DNA from: Zasmidium citrigriseum | Taxonomy: Eukaryota > Ascomycota > Dothideomycetes > Mycosphaerellales > Mycosphaerellaceae | Direction of reading: 5' to 3' | Assembly: GCA_002786025.1 (NCBI GenBank) | Contig: NHNW01000028.1 | Coordinates: 310,001 to 374,000 of the forward strand | Length of the DNA stretch: 64,000 bases | Shown here: positions 21,816-33,288 of the stretch, piece after piece | How the letters are laid out: each line of letters opens with the position of its first letter | Position numbering within the stretch: position 1 is the stretch's first letter | Notes under the pieces: generated by a model | What the model was told of the DNA's origin: nothing | Database searches by the model: none | The model's input: only the letters and a program-made list of their open reading frames with translations | Position numbers and translations under genes: made by a program

Positions 21816-23516
21816 ATGAGTCTGGAATCATTACAACGCGATGGCCGAGCTGCCTACGAGAATGGCGACTTCACCAAAGCTCTGGAATATTTCAATCGAG
21901 CGGTCGGCAAAGGCAATCCCAGCAGCAAACTCCTCGACAGCGTCGCCGCAACACACCTCCGTTTGGGAGCTCTCAAGGAGGCTCTAGCAGCCGCCAAGAA
22001 GACTATCCAAGCAGGTCGCGAAGATGCCACTGGCTACCTGCGAGCTGGTCAGGTCCTACTCAAGATGGACAAAGCCAGCACCGCACTCGAGATTTACGCG
22101 CATGGACTGAAGACCATTAAGCATGTCGGAGCGGGATTTGAGAAGCTGAAGAAGGCCCACGATCAACTATTGCAACAGCTCGCTCCCACCAACAGCATTG
22201 ACCCGTTGACTGTGCTGCCGCGGGAGCTGGCGATATCGGTGTTGGAGTACGTGACTTTCCGGCAGAGAATAGCGGTTTGCCGGGTTTCCAAAGGATGGAC
22301 CGCATTCATCAGGTCGGAGCCCTCTCTTTGGTCGCATCTGGATTTGGGCGGTGCTAGGAAAAAAGTCAAAACATCTTTTGTCAGCACAGCGATCAACGTG
22401 GCAAGGAAGAAGATCACGAAGGCGACGCTGAATCAGCTATACGATTTCGACAAGGTTCTGGCTGCTTTGGTGAAGCATTGCCCACTGCAGTCTATTACAC
22501 TGGCGCAGACTGGCCTCCACGGTGATGCTCTCGTCGACAGTGTTGGCAAGGCACTCAAGCTCGAAGAGTTTGCCGTGACGTCAGGCACCGACATCAGTGC
22601 ATCCACTCTGAAGCGAATTGTAGAGGCTTGTCGACTGAGACTACGCACGCTCAAATACGTGGGTGAGTTAAGGCGACTGACTTTCGGCGACGACTTCAGG
22701 CTACAGATGCCGCTTCTTGAATCATTCGAACTGCGGATCTCGTGCGGACGAAGCTGGAACGTGCTCCACCAAGACCTTGCGACATTTTCGCCCTTGCTAA
22801 AATCGCTTGTTCTCTACGAGGCTTCATCCAGCCCCGGTCCCCTGCTCATGCCTATTGATTTACGAAGTTGTCTTAATCTGACGCATATCCAACTGCGCCT
22901 CCCGATCACGTCGCAGCGAGATCTGCAGCTTCCAAAGTCCGTCCGAGTCTTGAAGCTCTCGACTTCGCATGGCTTCAACCTGGCAAGCGACTTCTTCCTC
23001 CAAGATGGCGATCCGATTGAGCCCAACGATTTGCTACTGTGGGAGCTTCCGAATCTCGAGGAAGTTCATCTGAACTTTCCAGGGCTCAAGTTCCATCGTG
23101 CAGGCATACAGTTCAACATCGAACCAACGGACAAAGATAGGAATCTTTCGACATTGAGATCTTTCTGGATCCAGAACGCTGTTATCTCGGGGCACGAGCA
23201 GGACCCTTTTGGACTTTGTGGCCGACTCTTAGGCCTGAAAGAAGTTGGGATCACGGACTGCTTGTCATTCAAGGATGAACATGTCGACACTTTGCTATTG
23301 ACGGGCAAGCATCTTGAGTATATGAACCTCAGCGGTACCTCCATCACCGGTGTTGCGCTGAAATCAGTCGTTCGGGCTGGACACGTCAAGGGTCTGGCCA
23401 TCAATGACTGCGCCAAGGTCGGACGGGACGCTGTCGATTGGGCACGGAAAGTGGGATTGCAGGTGGACTTCAAGACTACAAGCATTGAAAACGGTGGGAA
23501 GAAGGTTCGGTATTGA
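21816..23516 (+). CDS. TPR / F-box / LRR protein, Pof3/Dia2-like
   Basis: SCF adaptor resembling fission yeast Pof3 and budding yeast Dia2, which act in genome stability and replisome-linked ubiquitylation. It is a single exon of 566 residues, with the start at 21816 (ACAACATGAGT). The N-terminal ~110 residues contain TPR repeats (ALEYFNRAVGKGN; LKEALAAAKKTIQAG; TALEIYAHGLKTI). The F-box follows at about residues 125-170 (LTVLPRELAISVLEYVTFRQRIAVCRVSKGW, with SLWSHLDLGG behind it). The rest is a leucine-rich-repeat-like array to the C-terminus. The TPR-F-box-LRR order is diagnostic for this family. Function in this organism is inferred from it. Confidence 0.82.
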   Translation: MSLESLQRDGRAAYENGDFTKALEYFNRAVGKGNPSSKLLDSVAATHLRLGALKEALAAAKKTIQAGREDATGYLRAGQVLLKMDKASTALEIYAHGLKTIKHVGAGFEKLKKAHDQLLQQLAPTNSIDPLTVLPRELAISVLEYVTFRQRIAVCRVSKGWTAFIRSEPSLWSHLDLGGARKKVKTSFVSTAINVARKKITKATLNQLYDFDKVLAALVKHCPLQSITLAQTGLHGDALVDSVGKALKLEEFAVTSGTDISASTLKRIVEACRLRLRTLKYVGELRRLTFGDDFRLQMPLLESFELRISCGRSWNVLHQDLATFSPLLKSLVLYEASSSPGPLLMPIDLRSCLNLTHIQLRLPITSQRDLQLPKSVRVLKLSTSHGFNLASDFFLQDGDPIEPNDLLLWELPNLEEVHLNFPGLKFHRAGIQFNIEPTDKDRNLSTLRSFWIQNAVISGHEQDPFGLCGRLLGLKEVGITDCLSFKDEHVDTLLLTGKHLEYMNLSGTSITGVALKSVVRAGHVKGLAINDCAKVGRDAVDWARKVGLQVDFKTTSIENGGKKVRY

Positions 23517-23856
23517 TGAACAGGAGTGAGTGGCCCAGGCACGAACGTTGAAAGACGAATTCACGAGGTATATGATGTTGAACCAATACTTTGCATCTCA
23601 CTTGGACCCTGCATTGTACCTGCGTTGTCAGCAAGCGTCGAAGGGCCGAGAGCTGACTGACATCCTCCACGGACTCCACGCCCGTTCCTCGCATTCTCGT
23701 CAGAACCCGAGCTCGCGCCCGTCGTCTCCGTCCCAGCCTATTCACACCCGGTCATGACGAATATGCGTTCTCGCACCGACGATTCGACCAAGCAGCAATA
23801 CCACGAGTGACTGCCTCTCCCAATTTACAAGAGAACATAAATCGTCGCCTCACAAA
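23517..23856. other. Intergenic region
   Basis: 340 bp between genes on the same strand. No feature is seen. Confidence 0.5.
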
Positions 23857-24441
23857 ATGGCTTCAACGCACTTCCTCCTCCCGAAGACCACCATGTCCGG
23901 GTCCAATAGCTGCCCCGGCTCACAAGAAGCAGAGATCGCCGCGTACCTGGAATCCCTCCTGCACGAGATCAAAGACGCCATCAACTCCGGCGAATGGGAT
24001 GGCGTCCGGCGGCACTTTGCGCCGGATTTCATGTGTGAGCCTGTGTTTCGACCATCTTTGAATTCGCCCGAGGGTACGGTTGCGAGTCTGGTGGGGCTGG
24101 AGGAGTACATTGGCATGTGTAGGGGTGTTCTGCCTGGGATGAAGACCGAGATTGCAAATTTGGTAGGAGAAGTGTGTTGCTGAGGGATCGAGCGGGGCTG
24201 ACTTTGCTTGTAGGTGACGGATGTGGATTTGAAGCATGGGAGGGCGGCGGTCTTTACGACCTTTAGGACAGTTGGTGAGAGCAAGTCATAGAACAATTTC
24301 TTGGTGTCGATGCTAATGTTTGAGACAGGTCTGCCAGAGGGCGTGGTCAGACATAGTGTTGGCCGCTTTCAATGGAGAAAAATTCACGGTCAGTGGCTAT
24401 GTACAAGCCACATGAGCGCGAGAGGAATGGAAGTCGAATAA
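23857..24441 (+). CDS. NTF2/SnoaL-fold-like protein, paralog 1
   Basis: Exons: 23857-24162, 24214-24274, 24329-24441; introns 24163-24213 (GTAGGA...TGTAG, branch GCTGAC) and 24275-24328 (GTGAGA...ACAG, branch GCTAAT). The product is about 159 residues. The pattern of an acidic/aromatic helix (FAPDFMCEP), a short turn and several beta segments ending in FRTVGLPEGVVRHSVGRFQWRK fits an NTF2-like (SnoaL) alpha+beta cone; this fold call is by eye. It aligns through most of its length with the next gene, including three of the residue blocks around introns, so the two are tandem duplicates. Function unknown; such proteins range from ligand-binding to isomerase-like. Confidence 0.65.
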
Positions 24442-25434
24442 AGATGATGCCATTAGCACGTCTCTCCACTCCTCTCCGAGCAGTCTCAATGTGGGGTCTG
24501 AGGTAAGTCATCCATCAGGCTGATTAGTGTACATCCTTCGAGCAGACTCTCCGATCCTTTCCGTGATCCTATCAGTGATGAAACAGTGTACTTTGAACGC
24601 TTCGAGGCCATCTTGGACGCCCCTGTCTGCAACAAGATCTGGGGATGCCGCTTCGTGATCTCTCGCATCCTACAGTCGACTTATCAGCGCACAGTACAGC
24701 AGGCAACCTTCTCCACGGCTATCAAACAATTCGACATCCATGCATCAGAAGACTACAAAAGACATCTCTTGGCAATCACACCGAAAGGCCATACCCTAAA
24801 GACCATGTGGGTTTCTGCAACTGTCTTGGCAGCATGCATGAGTGGAGGCTGAGGTTAATGATCCTCATGGACATTCAAGGAAGCCTCTTCCGGCTGCTAA
24901 TACTGAAATGTAGATGCATTCATCCTTTCGAAAACGTGGATAAGGGCGGCAAAGGTGTTTCCACCTTCCCAATGTGCCCTGCTCTCCGCGCCACGAATCC
25001 TTCGACGCCAGGCTATTCATCCTGGAAAATTTATTTATTTCAATGATAGGCAAGACGCCTTCCTGAGGTGGACAGCGGGATGTGAGATGTACCTGATAGA
25101 TTTAGGGCTGCGCCGATGCTGCTATTGTGTCTCTGACAGATGAGGCTATGGCGTCCGAACGACGCAAGTACCGAAGCTGACTATTCAGCTGCCAAGAGAA
25201 GTTGAGACGAATATGCCTTGGCGGTGTGGAAGGGACGGCCACGATCGCAGCATAGATCTGTTTTGGTTCGACGAGGGACGGGACTGGAAAGCACGGTGCG
25301 TAGGTTGATGATGCGTCTTCGACTTGAAGAAAGATAAAGAGCCCATGTATCGACTCAAGATGTTGACGACAAGCAATGATACCAGCACTCTATCGACAGA
25401 ACTGCTTCACGCCTCTACATCGGCATCCACGATC
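24442..25434. other. Intergenic region
   Basis: About 1.0 kb. The short frames on both strands lack motifs. The second NTF2-like gene might begin upstream at 25324, which is in frame. Confidence 0.5.
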
Positions 25435-26338
25435 ATGGCTGGCCCTCAATTTATCAAAGAGAGACCCGTCGACGACCGCCAGCGCTCCTCGACTCCCGCC
25501 GGTCTGTCGGCCCCCGGATCCAACAAACAATGCCACAACACCCAACCCACCCACAAAGACCTAACTTCCTCCCTCCTCCCCACCTCATCAGCCCCCATCT
25601 CCTTCGCCATAACCACCCACGCCCCGGACGGCAGCCTCACAACCCTCAGCACCTCGACCTCGGCCATAGCCTCGCAAGTCGAAGAGCTCTCCCGTCGAAT
25701 CGTCGCCGCCGTAAACGCCCGAGACTTCTCCCTCTCGCCCACATCAATCTGGAGCCACTTTGCAGAAGACGTGATCTGTGAGCCGGAATGTGTCCTCGAA
25801 GGACCGATTCGAGCGATGCAGGGGATTAAGGAGATTTTGGTGTGGTTGAGGAACGCGGTGGCGAGGAGTCCGGGCGTTTGGGAGGAGGTTGTGGGGATTG
25901 GGACGGGGGTTGATCAGGCGCATGGGCGGGCGACTGTGTAAGTCTTTGCTTGTCTATCTGTTCTCTGAGGCTGCGATACTGACTCTGGGGCATGCTTTAG
26001 GTATATGAGTGTAAGAACGCATGGTGAGTACCTTTCTTAAAGCACCCGAAAGAAAGCAAGAACACTGACAATGTGCAGGTATCCCTGACGGCATCATAAG
26101 ACAATGCGTTGATATCGTTGAGTGGAAGTTAGTCACTTCATCCTTTCTCAGACTGAAGATGTACGGAGGCACGAGGCTGACAAATCTTTCCAGACGAAGA
26201 GACGGGGCATGGAAATGCGTACGACACCGCACCGTCAATGGCATGGATGTCGATCATACCTGTCCTGTCGACGACACGGTCATGATCGAGGCAAAAGGAA
26301 AGCTGGATGTACTCACAGACCTTCCCAAGGAACCGTAG
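25435..26338 (+). CDS. NTF2/SnoaL-fold-like protein, paralog 2
   Basis: Exons: 25435-25937, 26001-26023, 26079-26127, 26194-26338; introns 25938-26000, 26024-26078 and 26128-26193, each with GT..AG ends; about 239 residues. An in-frame ATG at 25324 would add 37 residues. The first ~80 residues are Ser/Thr/Pro-rich and have no counterpart in paralog 1. The remainder matches it block by block: FAEDVICEP with FAPDFMCEP; RTHGIPDGIIRQ with RTVGLPEGVVRH; and GAWKCVRH...NGMDV with GQWLCTSH...RGMEV. It has one more intron than paralog 1. It ends 96 bp from the tail of the GGT gene, which is convergent. Function unknown. Confidence 0.65.
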
Positions 26339-26434
26339 GGAAAAATTCAGCGAGAATTGGGTTTGATGGCATGCCGACAGGCCGTCGACGACATCGCATC
26401 GTTACAATTGCTATCTTGATGAACATATGTCGAT

Positions 26435-28207
26435 TTACACAACGACTCCACCGCTGTTCTTCTGTCTCGGCTCGCCCGCAGCTTCAAAAGTGCCATTGCC
26501 AAGTCGTCTGAGCTGCTGGCTAGAGCTCTGACCTGGAGCGACCCAGGTGACATTGTGGCCACGCGATTTCATGAAGGCGACTGTCTCGTTGTTGTAGCTG
26601 TATTCGAAACTGACTTGGTTGGGGACGAGCTGGTCGTGAAGTCTTGGTTGAGCCAGGGCTTCGGCTGAAGTCATGTTCTGATCCAAGACATGCCACAAGT
26701 TCTGCAGAGTCGAAGTGATAATTCGGCTGCCACCTGCTGCGCTAGTGACGAAGTACAGAGTTCCGTTGGCATGCTCGACGATCGTGGGTGTGATGGAACT
26801 CAGAGGACGCTTGCCGGGGCGGATGTAGTTGGCGGGCGAGGGAATGTATCCGAAGGCGTTCGAGGAACCTGGCACGGAGAAGTCATTCATCTCGTTGTTC
26901 ATGATGACTCCAGTCTCTGGCACAAGAACCTTGGATCCGAAGAGAAGGTTGACGGTGGTCGTGAGAGCAATGGCCATACCGCTGACATCGCTGGCAACGA
27001 CCGCCGAAGTTCCGGGAGTCTCGAGCGATTCGAAGCCAGAAGGGTCGTACGCAGATACGTTCAACGTGTGAAGAGGGCTGATCTTCGCACGCACGGCAGC
27101 CGCGGTGGTCTCATTGAGCATATCGGCCTGGTATTCGTCCATACCCTCGACAAATAATGGATCTCCCAGCTCGCTACGCTGACCATACGCAAAGCGAAGA
27201 GCCTCATCGAAAAGATGCGTGCTGAGGTTAAGAGTTGCTGCCTGGCCAATGTCCGTGTATCCCTCGATGATCTTCATGACGCTCATGGCTACTGTTCCAC
27301 TGGAAGGAGCACTGCAGCTACGAATTCGGTAGTCTCGGTAGGTGATCTCAGCGGGCTTGCGGATGGCCACGGTGTAGTTCTTGAGATCTTCGAGCGTCAT
27401 CGTGCCGTTCGCGGCTTGCAGAGTATCGATCATGGTCTCAGCGATTGGCCCAGTGTAGAAGGCATCGGCGCCTCGCTCTGCAATTTGCTCCAGGGTTGCC
27501 GCATATCTCTTTCGTGTGATTGTGTCTCCGAGTCCGAGACGGGTGCCGTTTGGAGCAAAGTCAATCGCCCAGTTTGGATCCTCGACGAGGAAGTTGTCGT
27601 CTGAGGTTGCAGAATCCATGTAGCGAACCAAGTCAGCCGTCACTGGAAATCCATCCCTCGCAACCTTCACAGCTGGCAGTACCACGTCTTTCCAAGGAAG
27701 TTTGCCATAGTTGTTGTGGAGGCGCTCCAATCCGCGAAGTTCTCCAGGTACGCCACTGGCGAGGCCGCCGTTGATGCTCAAGTCTGTGTCGTTGTTGTAC
27801 ATATCCTGGAACGCCGCTGCTGGTGCTGTCTCCCGGAAATCTATAAACTCATAGCTGCCGTTGCTGGATCGAACAAGCATGAATCCTCCACCACCGATGC
27901 CTGAATGATACATCCCAATCACACCAACGCAAAGCACAGTCGCCACCGTGCTATCTGCTGCATTGCCTCCGGCTTTCAGGATGTCGCCGCCAATCTCGCT
28001 GCATATTGAGCTCTCGGACGCCACGGCACCCAGCTTGTTGCCATCGGGATCCAGAAGAGTATTCGAGACGCTGTAGTCAGGATCGACCCATGCCGGTATC
28101 GCGAGCGAAAGCTGCGGTAAGAGGAAGGTCGGCAGTACGTATCCAAAGCCTTTCATGGTGAAGATAGCCAGAAGGAAAAATGCGAGTGAACAGCGGCATG
28201 GCGCCAT
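26435..28207 (-). CDS. Gamma-glutamyltranspeptidase, secreted
   Basis: Cleaves gamma-glutamyl bonds of glutathione and its conjugates outside the cell or in the vacuole. Single exon, 590 residues, close to family length. A hydrophobic N-terminal segment (about residues 6-30) serves as signal peptide or anchor. Conserved blocks include GGNAADSTVATVLCVGVIGMYHSGIGGGGFML, the SGVPGE motif, and the oxyanion/substrate region PLSSITPTI followed by AAGGSRII. The autoprocessing threonine should be Thr400 in PGTSAVVASD. In most GGTs the residues after it are Thr/Ser then His; here they are Ser-Ala, a mild departure. Many NxS/T sites support secretion. The gene diverges from the ABCC transporter gene. 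Confidence 0.93.
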   Translation of the reverse strand: MAPCRCSLAFFLLAIFTMKGFGYVLPTFLLPQLSLAIPAWVDPDYSVSNTLLDPDGNKLGAVASESSICSEIGGDILKAGGNAADSTVATVLCVGVIGMYHSGIGGGGFMLVRSSNGSYEFIDFRETAPAAAFQDMYNNDTDLSINGGLASGVPGELRGLERLHNNYGKLPWKDVVLPAVKVARDGFPVTADLVRYMDSATSDDNFLVEDPNWAIDFAPNGTRLGLGDTITRKRYAATLEQIAERGADAFYTGPIAETMIDTLQAANGTMTLEDLKNYTVAIRKPAEITYRDYRIRSCSAPSSGTVAMSVMKIIEGYTDIGQAATLNLSTHLFDEALRFAYGQRSELGDPLFVEGMDEYQADMLNETTAAAVRAKISPLHTLNVSAYDPSGFESLETPGTSAVVASDVSGMAIALTTTVNLLFGSKVLVPETGVIMNNEMNDFSVPGSSNAFGYIPSPANYIRPGKRPLSSITPTIVEHANGTLYFVTSAAGGSRIITSTLQNLWHVLDQNMTSAEALAQPRLHDQLVPNQVSFEYSYNNETVAFMKSRGHNVTWVAPGQSSSQQLRRLGNGTFEAAGEPRQKNSGGVVV

Positions 28208-28684
28208 CGACGCGGGCGACGGCTATTTGTATGTCGTCCTGGGAGGAGAAACGCCTCATTTGACGATCCTTGCTGAATATCAACCCATTTCTTTCGGCCG
28301 CGATGTCAAAGTATTTGAGGGATTAATAGCATCGTCGCTTCTTCGGCCGGGCATGCTGTCGTCGCCCTTGGGCCAAGATAACGAAGGCATCACTCTTATC
28401 TGTCCTGCCCGTTCGTGTTTACGAAAACGCCGTGAGATAGGAGCAGCGACTGCTGGCGGCATTCGCTTAGAAAGCCAATCAAATTGGGGAGGGACATCTT
28501 GGTGCAGTGCCCTAAGGGCTTCGGCTATGAGTAAAGCTAATCAATATTTGGCAGGACCCTGGCCCGTCGGATATCGGACTTCATCCTCCAGGATTGACCG
28601 CACGCATATTGGCGGCGTCGTGAAACCTGGTCATCGCGTACAAAATGGCGGCGAGCACGCGACACTTCATCGTCGCTATCCACC
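28208..28684. promoter_or_regulatory. Shared divergent promoter of GGT and ABCC transporter
   Basis: 477 bp separates the two start codons, so both genes are probably driven from this segment. No gene inside is supported. A shared regulatory site cannot be named by eye. Confidence 0.5.
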
Positions 28685-31600
28685 ATGGCTTGCCCACTCG
28701 ATGCCGACAACAGTTTTGGGCCGGCTGTGGGTGGAGGCTGCCGCGATGACTTCGATTTCACCCTCCTGTTTGAGCAGTCCTTCTTCCAGATCGCCCCTTG
28801 TGCCCTCCTTCTCCTCCTGGTCCCTATCCGAGCATCTCAGCTGAGAAAACAGAATGTCAAGGTCCTGCGAAATGGCATGCAAATCGTCAAGCAGCTGGCC
28901 ATTCTGGTCCTGGCCTGTACCCAGCTGGCTCTGCTCATCTTATGGAGTCTAACGCCGATGTATCGCACGAAGGCATCGATCCCAGCGGCAGTGGTCTCGT
29001 TCCTAGCGTCACTGGCCTTGCTTTACTTGTCAAGCATAGAGCACGCGCGCTCGATCCGGCCCAGCTCGCTCATCAACGTCTACGTCTTCTTCTCGCTCCT
29101 GTTCGACATCCCCCAGACGAGAACACTATGGCTTCGCTCAGGCCCTCGCGCTCTGCCAGCGCTCTTCACGGCGGGCGTCACCGCAAAGGCTATTGTTCTG
29201 ATCCTGGAAGCCAAGAGCAAGAGGAGATCGCTCTTTCCGCCATACAGATTGTATGCCCCCGAGGCTCTCGTGAGCCTCTACGACCGGACGGCACTGTGGT
29301 GGCTGAACCCCGTATTCTGGACCGGATACAAGGACTTCTTGTCAATTGAGAAGCTGTACGTAGTCGACTCTGATCTGACGTCTGACCACGTCGAGCAAAC
29401 TTTCCAGCAGGAATGGGCCAAGCGTAGGTCTACACACTCACATGCTTGACCTGGCTGACTGAGTCAGAATCCAAAACCAAGAGATGGGCCATCTTCTGGG
29501 CTGTGTTCCGCAGCGTCAAATTCACATTTCTCGCCATGGTGTTCCCAAGGCTGTGTCTTAGCGCCCTGAAACTCTCCCAGCCCTTGCTCATCACTCGAGT
29601 GACAAGTCTGCTCAGTGAAGGGATAACCGACCGCAACACCAACTATGGCCGCGGGTTGATCGGAGCTGCTGCATTGATCTATACTGGAATGGCAATCACC
29701 ACAGCCCTTTACCAACGCGCAATGCACCGCATGGTCACAAATATCCGAGGAATTATCGTGACAGCGGTCTACGCCAAATCCCTCACCCTGGACTCCGCCA
29801 AACTGGCTGACGGTGCGGCATTGACTTTAGTCAGCGCAGACGTCAATAGAGTCTGTAATTCCTTGAAGGAGATTGACCAGCTGTTCGCGACGCCAATCGA
29901 GATTGGAATTGCCATGTTCTTGTTGGAGCGTCAGATCGGCATCGCTTGCATCGCTCCCGTCGCTGTAACACTCGTCGTTACTGCGGCCAATTTTTTCAAT
30001 GTCAACTCAGCGGTGCCGATGCAGAAGGCTTGGTTGAAAGCCGTCTCGGACAGAGTTGCATTCACGTCGTCGGTGCTGGGGTTCCCCAAGGGGTTCAAGA
30101 TGCTGGGAATGACCAATTATTTCAGCAACCACATCCAGGGCATGCGCGTGAAAGAGCTCGAAGCTTATGCGGCATACCGGAAATTCGTCACATGGCGGAA
30201 CGTCTATAGCCTGGTCCCTGAAGCTTTCGCTCCGCCGTTCACTTTGCTCATGTTCACATTGATCAGAGGCGGAAGTGCTCTGGATCCGACGACCGCATTC
30301 ACGGCATTGGCGCTGGTGGCCCTGCTCTCTACGCCAATCTCGGAGCTTATACACGCTGTACCGCAATTGCTGACGGCCCTCGCAAGCCTTGAGAGGGTAC
30401 AGGCGTTTCTACTTCTCGAGGAAACCAGTCATGGCATCTCAGTGGCAGCAGGTGGGGCTCGCATGGGACCGTCATCAACACCGAATCCGGAGGGAAATGC
30501 AATCGAGCTCAACATTATCCGAACGGCCAAATCTTCCACAGGCGCTCAAGAGGGTGTCGTGACAATCGACAATGGAGCTGTTGTGCTCGGAGAGGACAAC
30601 AAGCAAGTGCTAAAAGACGTCAACATTCGACTAATCCCCAATGAAGTCCATCTCATTGTTGGACCCGTCGGCAGCGGCAAGTCTACACTCCTGAAGACAA
30701 TCATTGGCGATCTACCTCTCAATACTGGAAGACGTGCCGCTGCGCCAGGAGTGACTGGGTTCGCATTCTGTTCTCAAGAACCTTGGCTGCCAAACGACAC
30801 TGTACGCAACCTCATTCTGGGCCAGTCAGACTTCGACGAAGAGTGGTATGAAACGGTCACTTCTGCCTGCGCTCTGCGTCAAGATCTCGCAATGTTCCCG
30901 GCTGGAAGCGATACACTTGTCGGAACCAAGGGTGTGTCGCTCAGTGGCGGTCAGCGCCAACGTATAGCCCTTGCGAGAGCAGTGTACGCTCGTAAGCAAG
31001 TGCTTGTTGCCGACGATGTGCTCAGTGGTCTCGATTCTCCCACTTTGCGGCAGGTTTTCTCTCAAGTGTTCGGCCCTCGTGGTCTTTGCAAAGCACACGG
31101 AACTACAGCGATCCTTGCCACTCATTCTCAGCAGTTCCTGCCAGAAGCAGATTACATCATTGCTCTCGGGAATGATGGGTATATCGTCGAGCAAGGCACA
31201 TACCGGACACTGGAAGCCGCTGGAGGATATGTGCATCAGCTTGGCCTCAAAGGCACACCGTCAGAGAGTGATAGTGATTCCGAGGAAGCCAGTCCTGCCG
31301 AAAAAACTCGCCTTGCCGGACCTGACAAACTGGGAATCGCACAGCAGGACCTCGCCCGCAAGACTGGCGATACCAGCGTATACAAATACTACATGAAGTC
31401 TATTGGCCTGAAGCTGAGTGTGGTTCTGGCCATAACCGTTGTCGGATTTGCCTTTGGAAACAAATTCCCAGAAGTCTGGGTCAAGTTCTGGAGCGAGGCT
31501 GCCGTCTCAGAAAATCGGAGGCCTTTGGGAATGTGGATTGGAGTTGCCTTTCTCCTTGCCTGTATATCGTGCTTCTCCTGCGGAGCCCACATCTGGACGA

Positions 31601-33084
31601 TGCTGATATGGGCGGTTCCCAAGAGCAGTGCCAAACTTCACAAACAACTTCTGCATTCCGTCATGCATGCGACGTACTCGTTCTTCGTCAATACGGACGC
31701 TGGCGTTACACTCAATCGATTCTCGAACGACATGTCTCTTATCGAGACAGAGCTCGCTGGCGCTTTCATGCAATTCACCGACGGCGCAGCAATTCTAATT
31801 GCATCAGGGGCAATCATTGTCTCTGGAGCCGACTATGCCGCTGTAGCGATGCCCTTCGTCTTGCTCGTGCTGTATGGCATCCAGAAGTTCTATCTGCGGA
31901 CCTCGCGGCAGCTGCGATTCCTGGAGCTCGAAGCGCAGGCGCCACTTCTCACGCATTGCTCTGAGACGCTTGCTGGTGTCACTACCATACGAGCCTTTGG
32001 ATGGCAGCATCAATCGCATGAGAAGTGCAGCGCTCTTCTGGATCGGTCTCAGCGTGCTTATTACCTAATGCTTTGCATCCAGCGATGGCTCACATTGGTT
32101 CTGGGTCTCGTGTCAGCGGCTGTGGCCGTTCTCGTCATCTCAATGGCCATGACCCTGCCTCATACGTCCAGCGCCAGCTCTATTGGTGTCTCGATGTTGA
32201 GTATCCTGAGCTTCAGCTTCTACATGACCTACGTTGTCAATGCCTGGACAGCACTAGAGACGTCTCTGGGTGCCGTGGCCAGATGTAAGAACTTCGAAAC
32301 CACCACAAAGTCCGAAGACAAGTCTGGAGAGTGCTTTGTCCCTGGTCCAGCATGGCCGGCTAATGGAGAGCTCAGCATCAGCAATTTAAGTGCTTCATAC
32401 AATGACGATGACACGCAGGTACTGGAAAACATCTCCATTTCAATCAAAGCGGGCGAGAAGATTGGGATCTGTGGGCGATCCGGAAGCGGCAAGAGCTCCT
32501 TGCTTCTCACTCTCTTCAGACTCTTGGACAATTCCTCCGGAAGTATCTTCATAGATGGCGTTGACCTTGCAACAGTACCGCGGCAAACCATTCGCGAACG
32601 CCTTGCGGCCCTTCCACAAGAGTCTCTGGTATTCCCGGGCACCCTGCACGCAAACCTCGACCCCCTCGGCACCTCCACAGAAGAAGAAGCCACTATCGCT
32701 CTGCAAAAAGTCGGAATCTTCGATCTAATTTCCCAACGCGGTGGTCTCTCAGCCGATATGACCTCGCTTGGACTCTCTCAAGGTCAGATGCAGCTCTTCG
32801 CTGTCGCCCGCGCCCTCCTGCGGAAATCAAAGCTTCTTGTTTTGGATGAGATGACGAGCTCGGTGGATGCTGTGACGGAGGAGAATATGACGAGGTTGAT
32901 CAAAGAGGAGTTTGCGGAGAGTACGGTGATTGCAGTGGCGCATCGATTGAAGACGATAGTTGAGTTTGATCGGATTGTTGTGATGGATGCTGGGAGGATT
33001 GTGGAGGTTGGGACGCCTGTCGAGTTGCTGGCGAAGGAGGGTGGTTGGTTTCGTGGGATGTGGGAGAGGGGTGGGCAGCATTAA
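28685..33084 (+). CDS. ABC transporter, ABCC (MRP) subfamily full transporter
   Basis: Exports organic anions and glutathione conjugates across the plasma or vacuolar membrane. Exon 1 is 28685-29423, the intron 29424-29467 (44 bp, GTAGGT...GTCAG), exon 2 29468-33084; about 1451 residues. It has an N-terminal TMD0-like set of helices (residues about 35-190), then TMD1. NBD1 has Walker A GPVGSGKST at about residue 645 and signature LSGGQRQR; its Walker B is LVADD, with Asp in place of the catalytic Glu, as usual for ABCC. TMD2 follows, then NBD2 with Walker A GRSGSGKSS at about 1249, signature LSQGQ and LLVLDE. The head-to-head pairing with gamma-glutamyltranspeptidase suggests a glutathione-conjugate route, which is inference. 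Confidence 0.93.
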
Positions 33085-33288
33085 GGAGAGGTGGATTGAA
33101 GTGAGTAATGATGCATGTGATGGTCTGGTGCTGAAGTCGAATGCAGCCGTTCCCTCCTTGACAACGCAGCTTCCTTGTTTGGATCTTCACATGGCAAACG
33201 CCGCGCTTTGAACTCTTTCCGCTTACTTCGACAACTTCCTCCAACTCTTAACCATCACACACCGACAACATCAAGCACGCACGCAACC

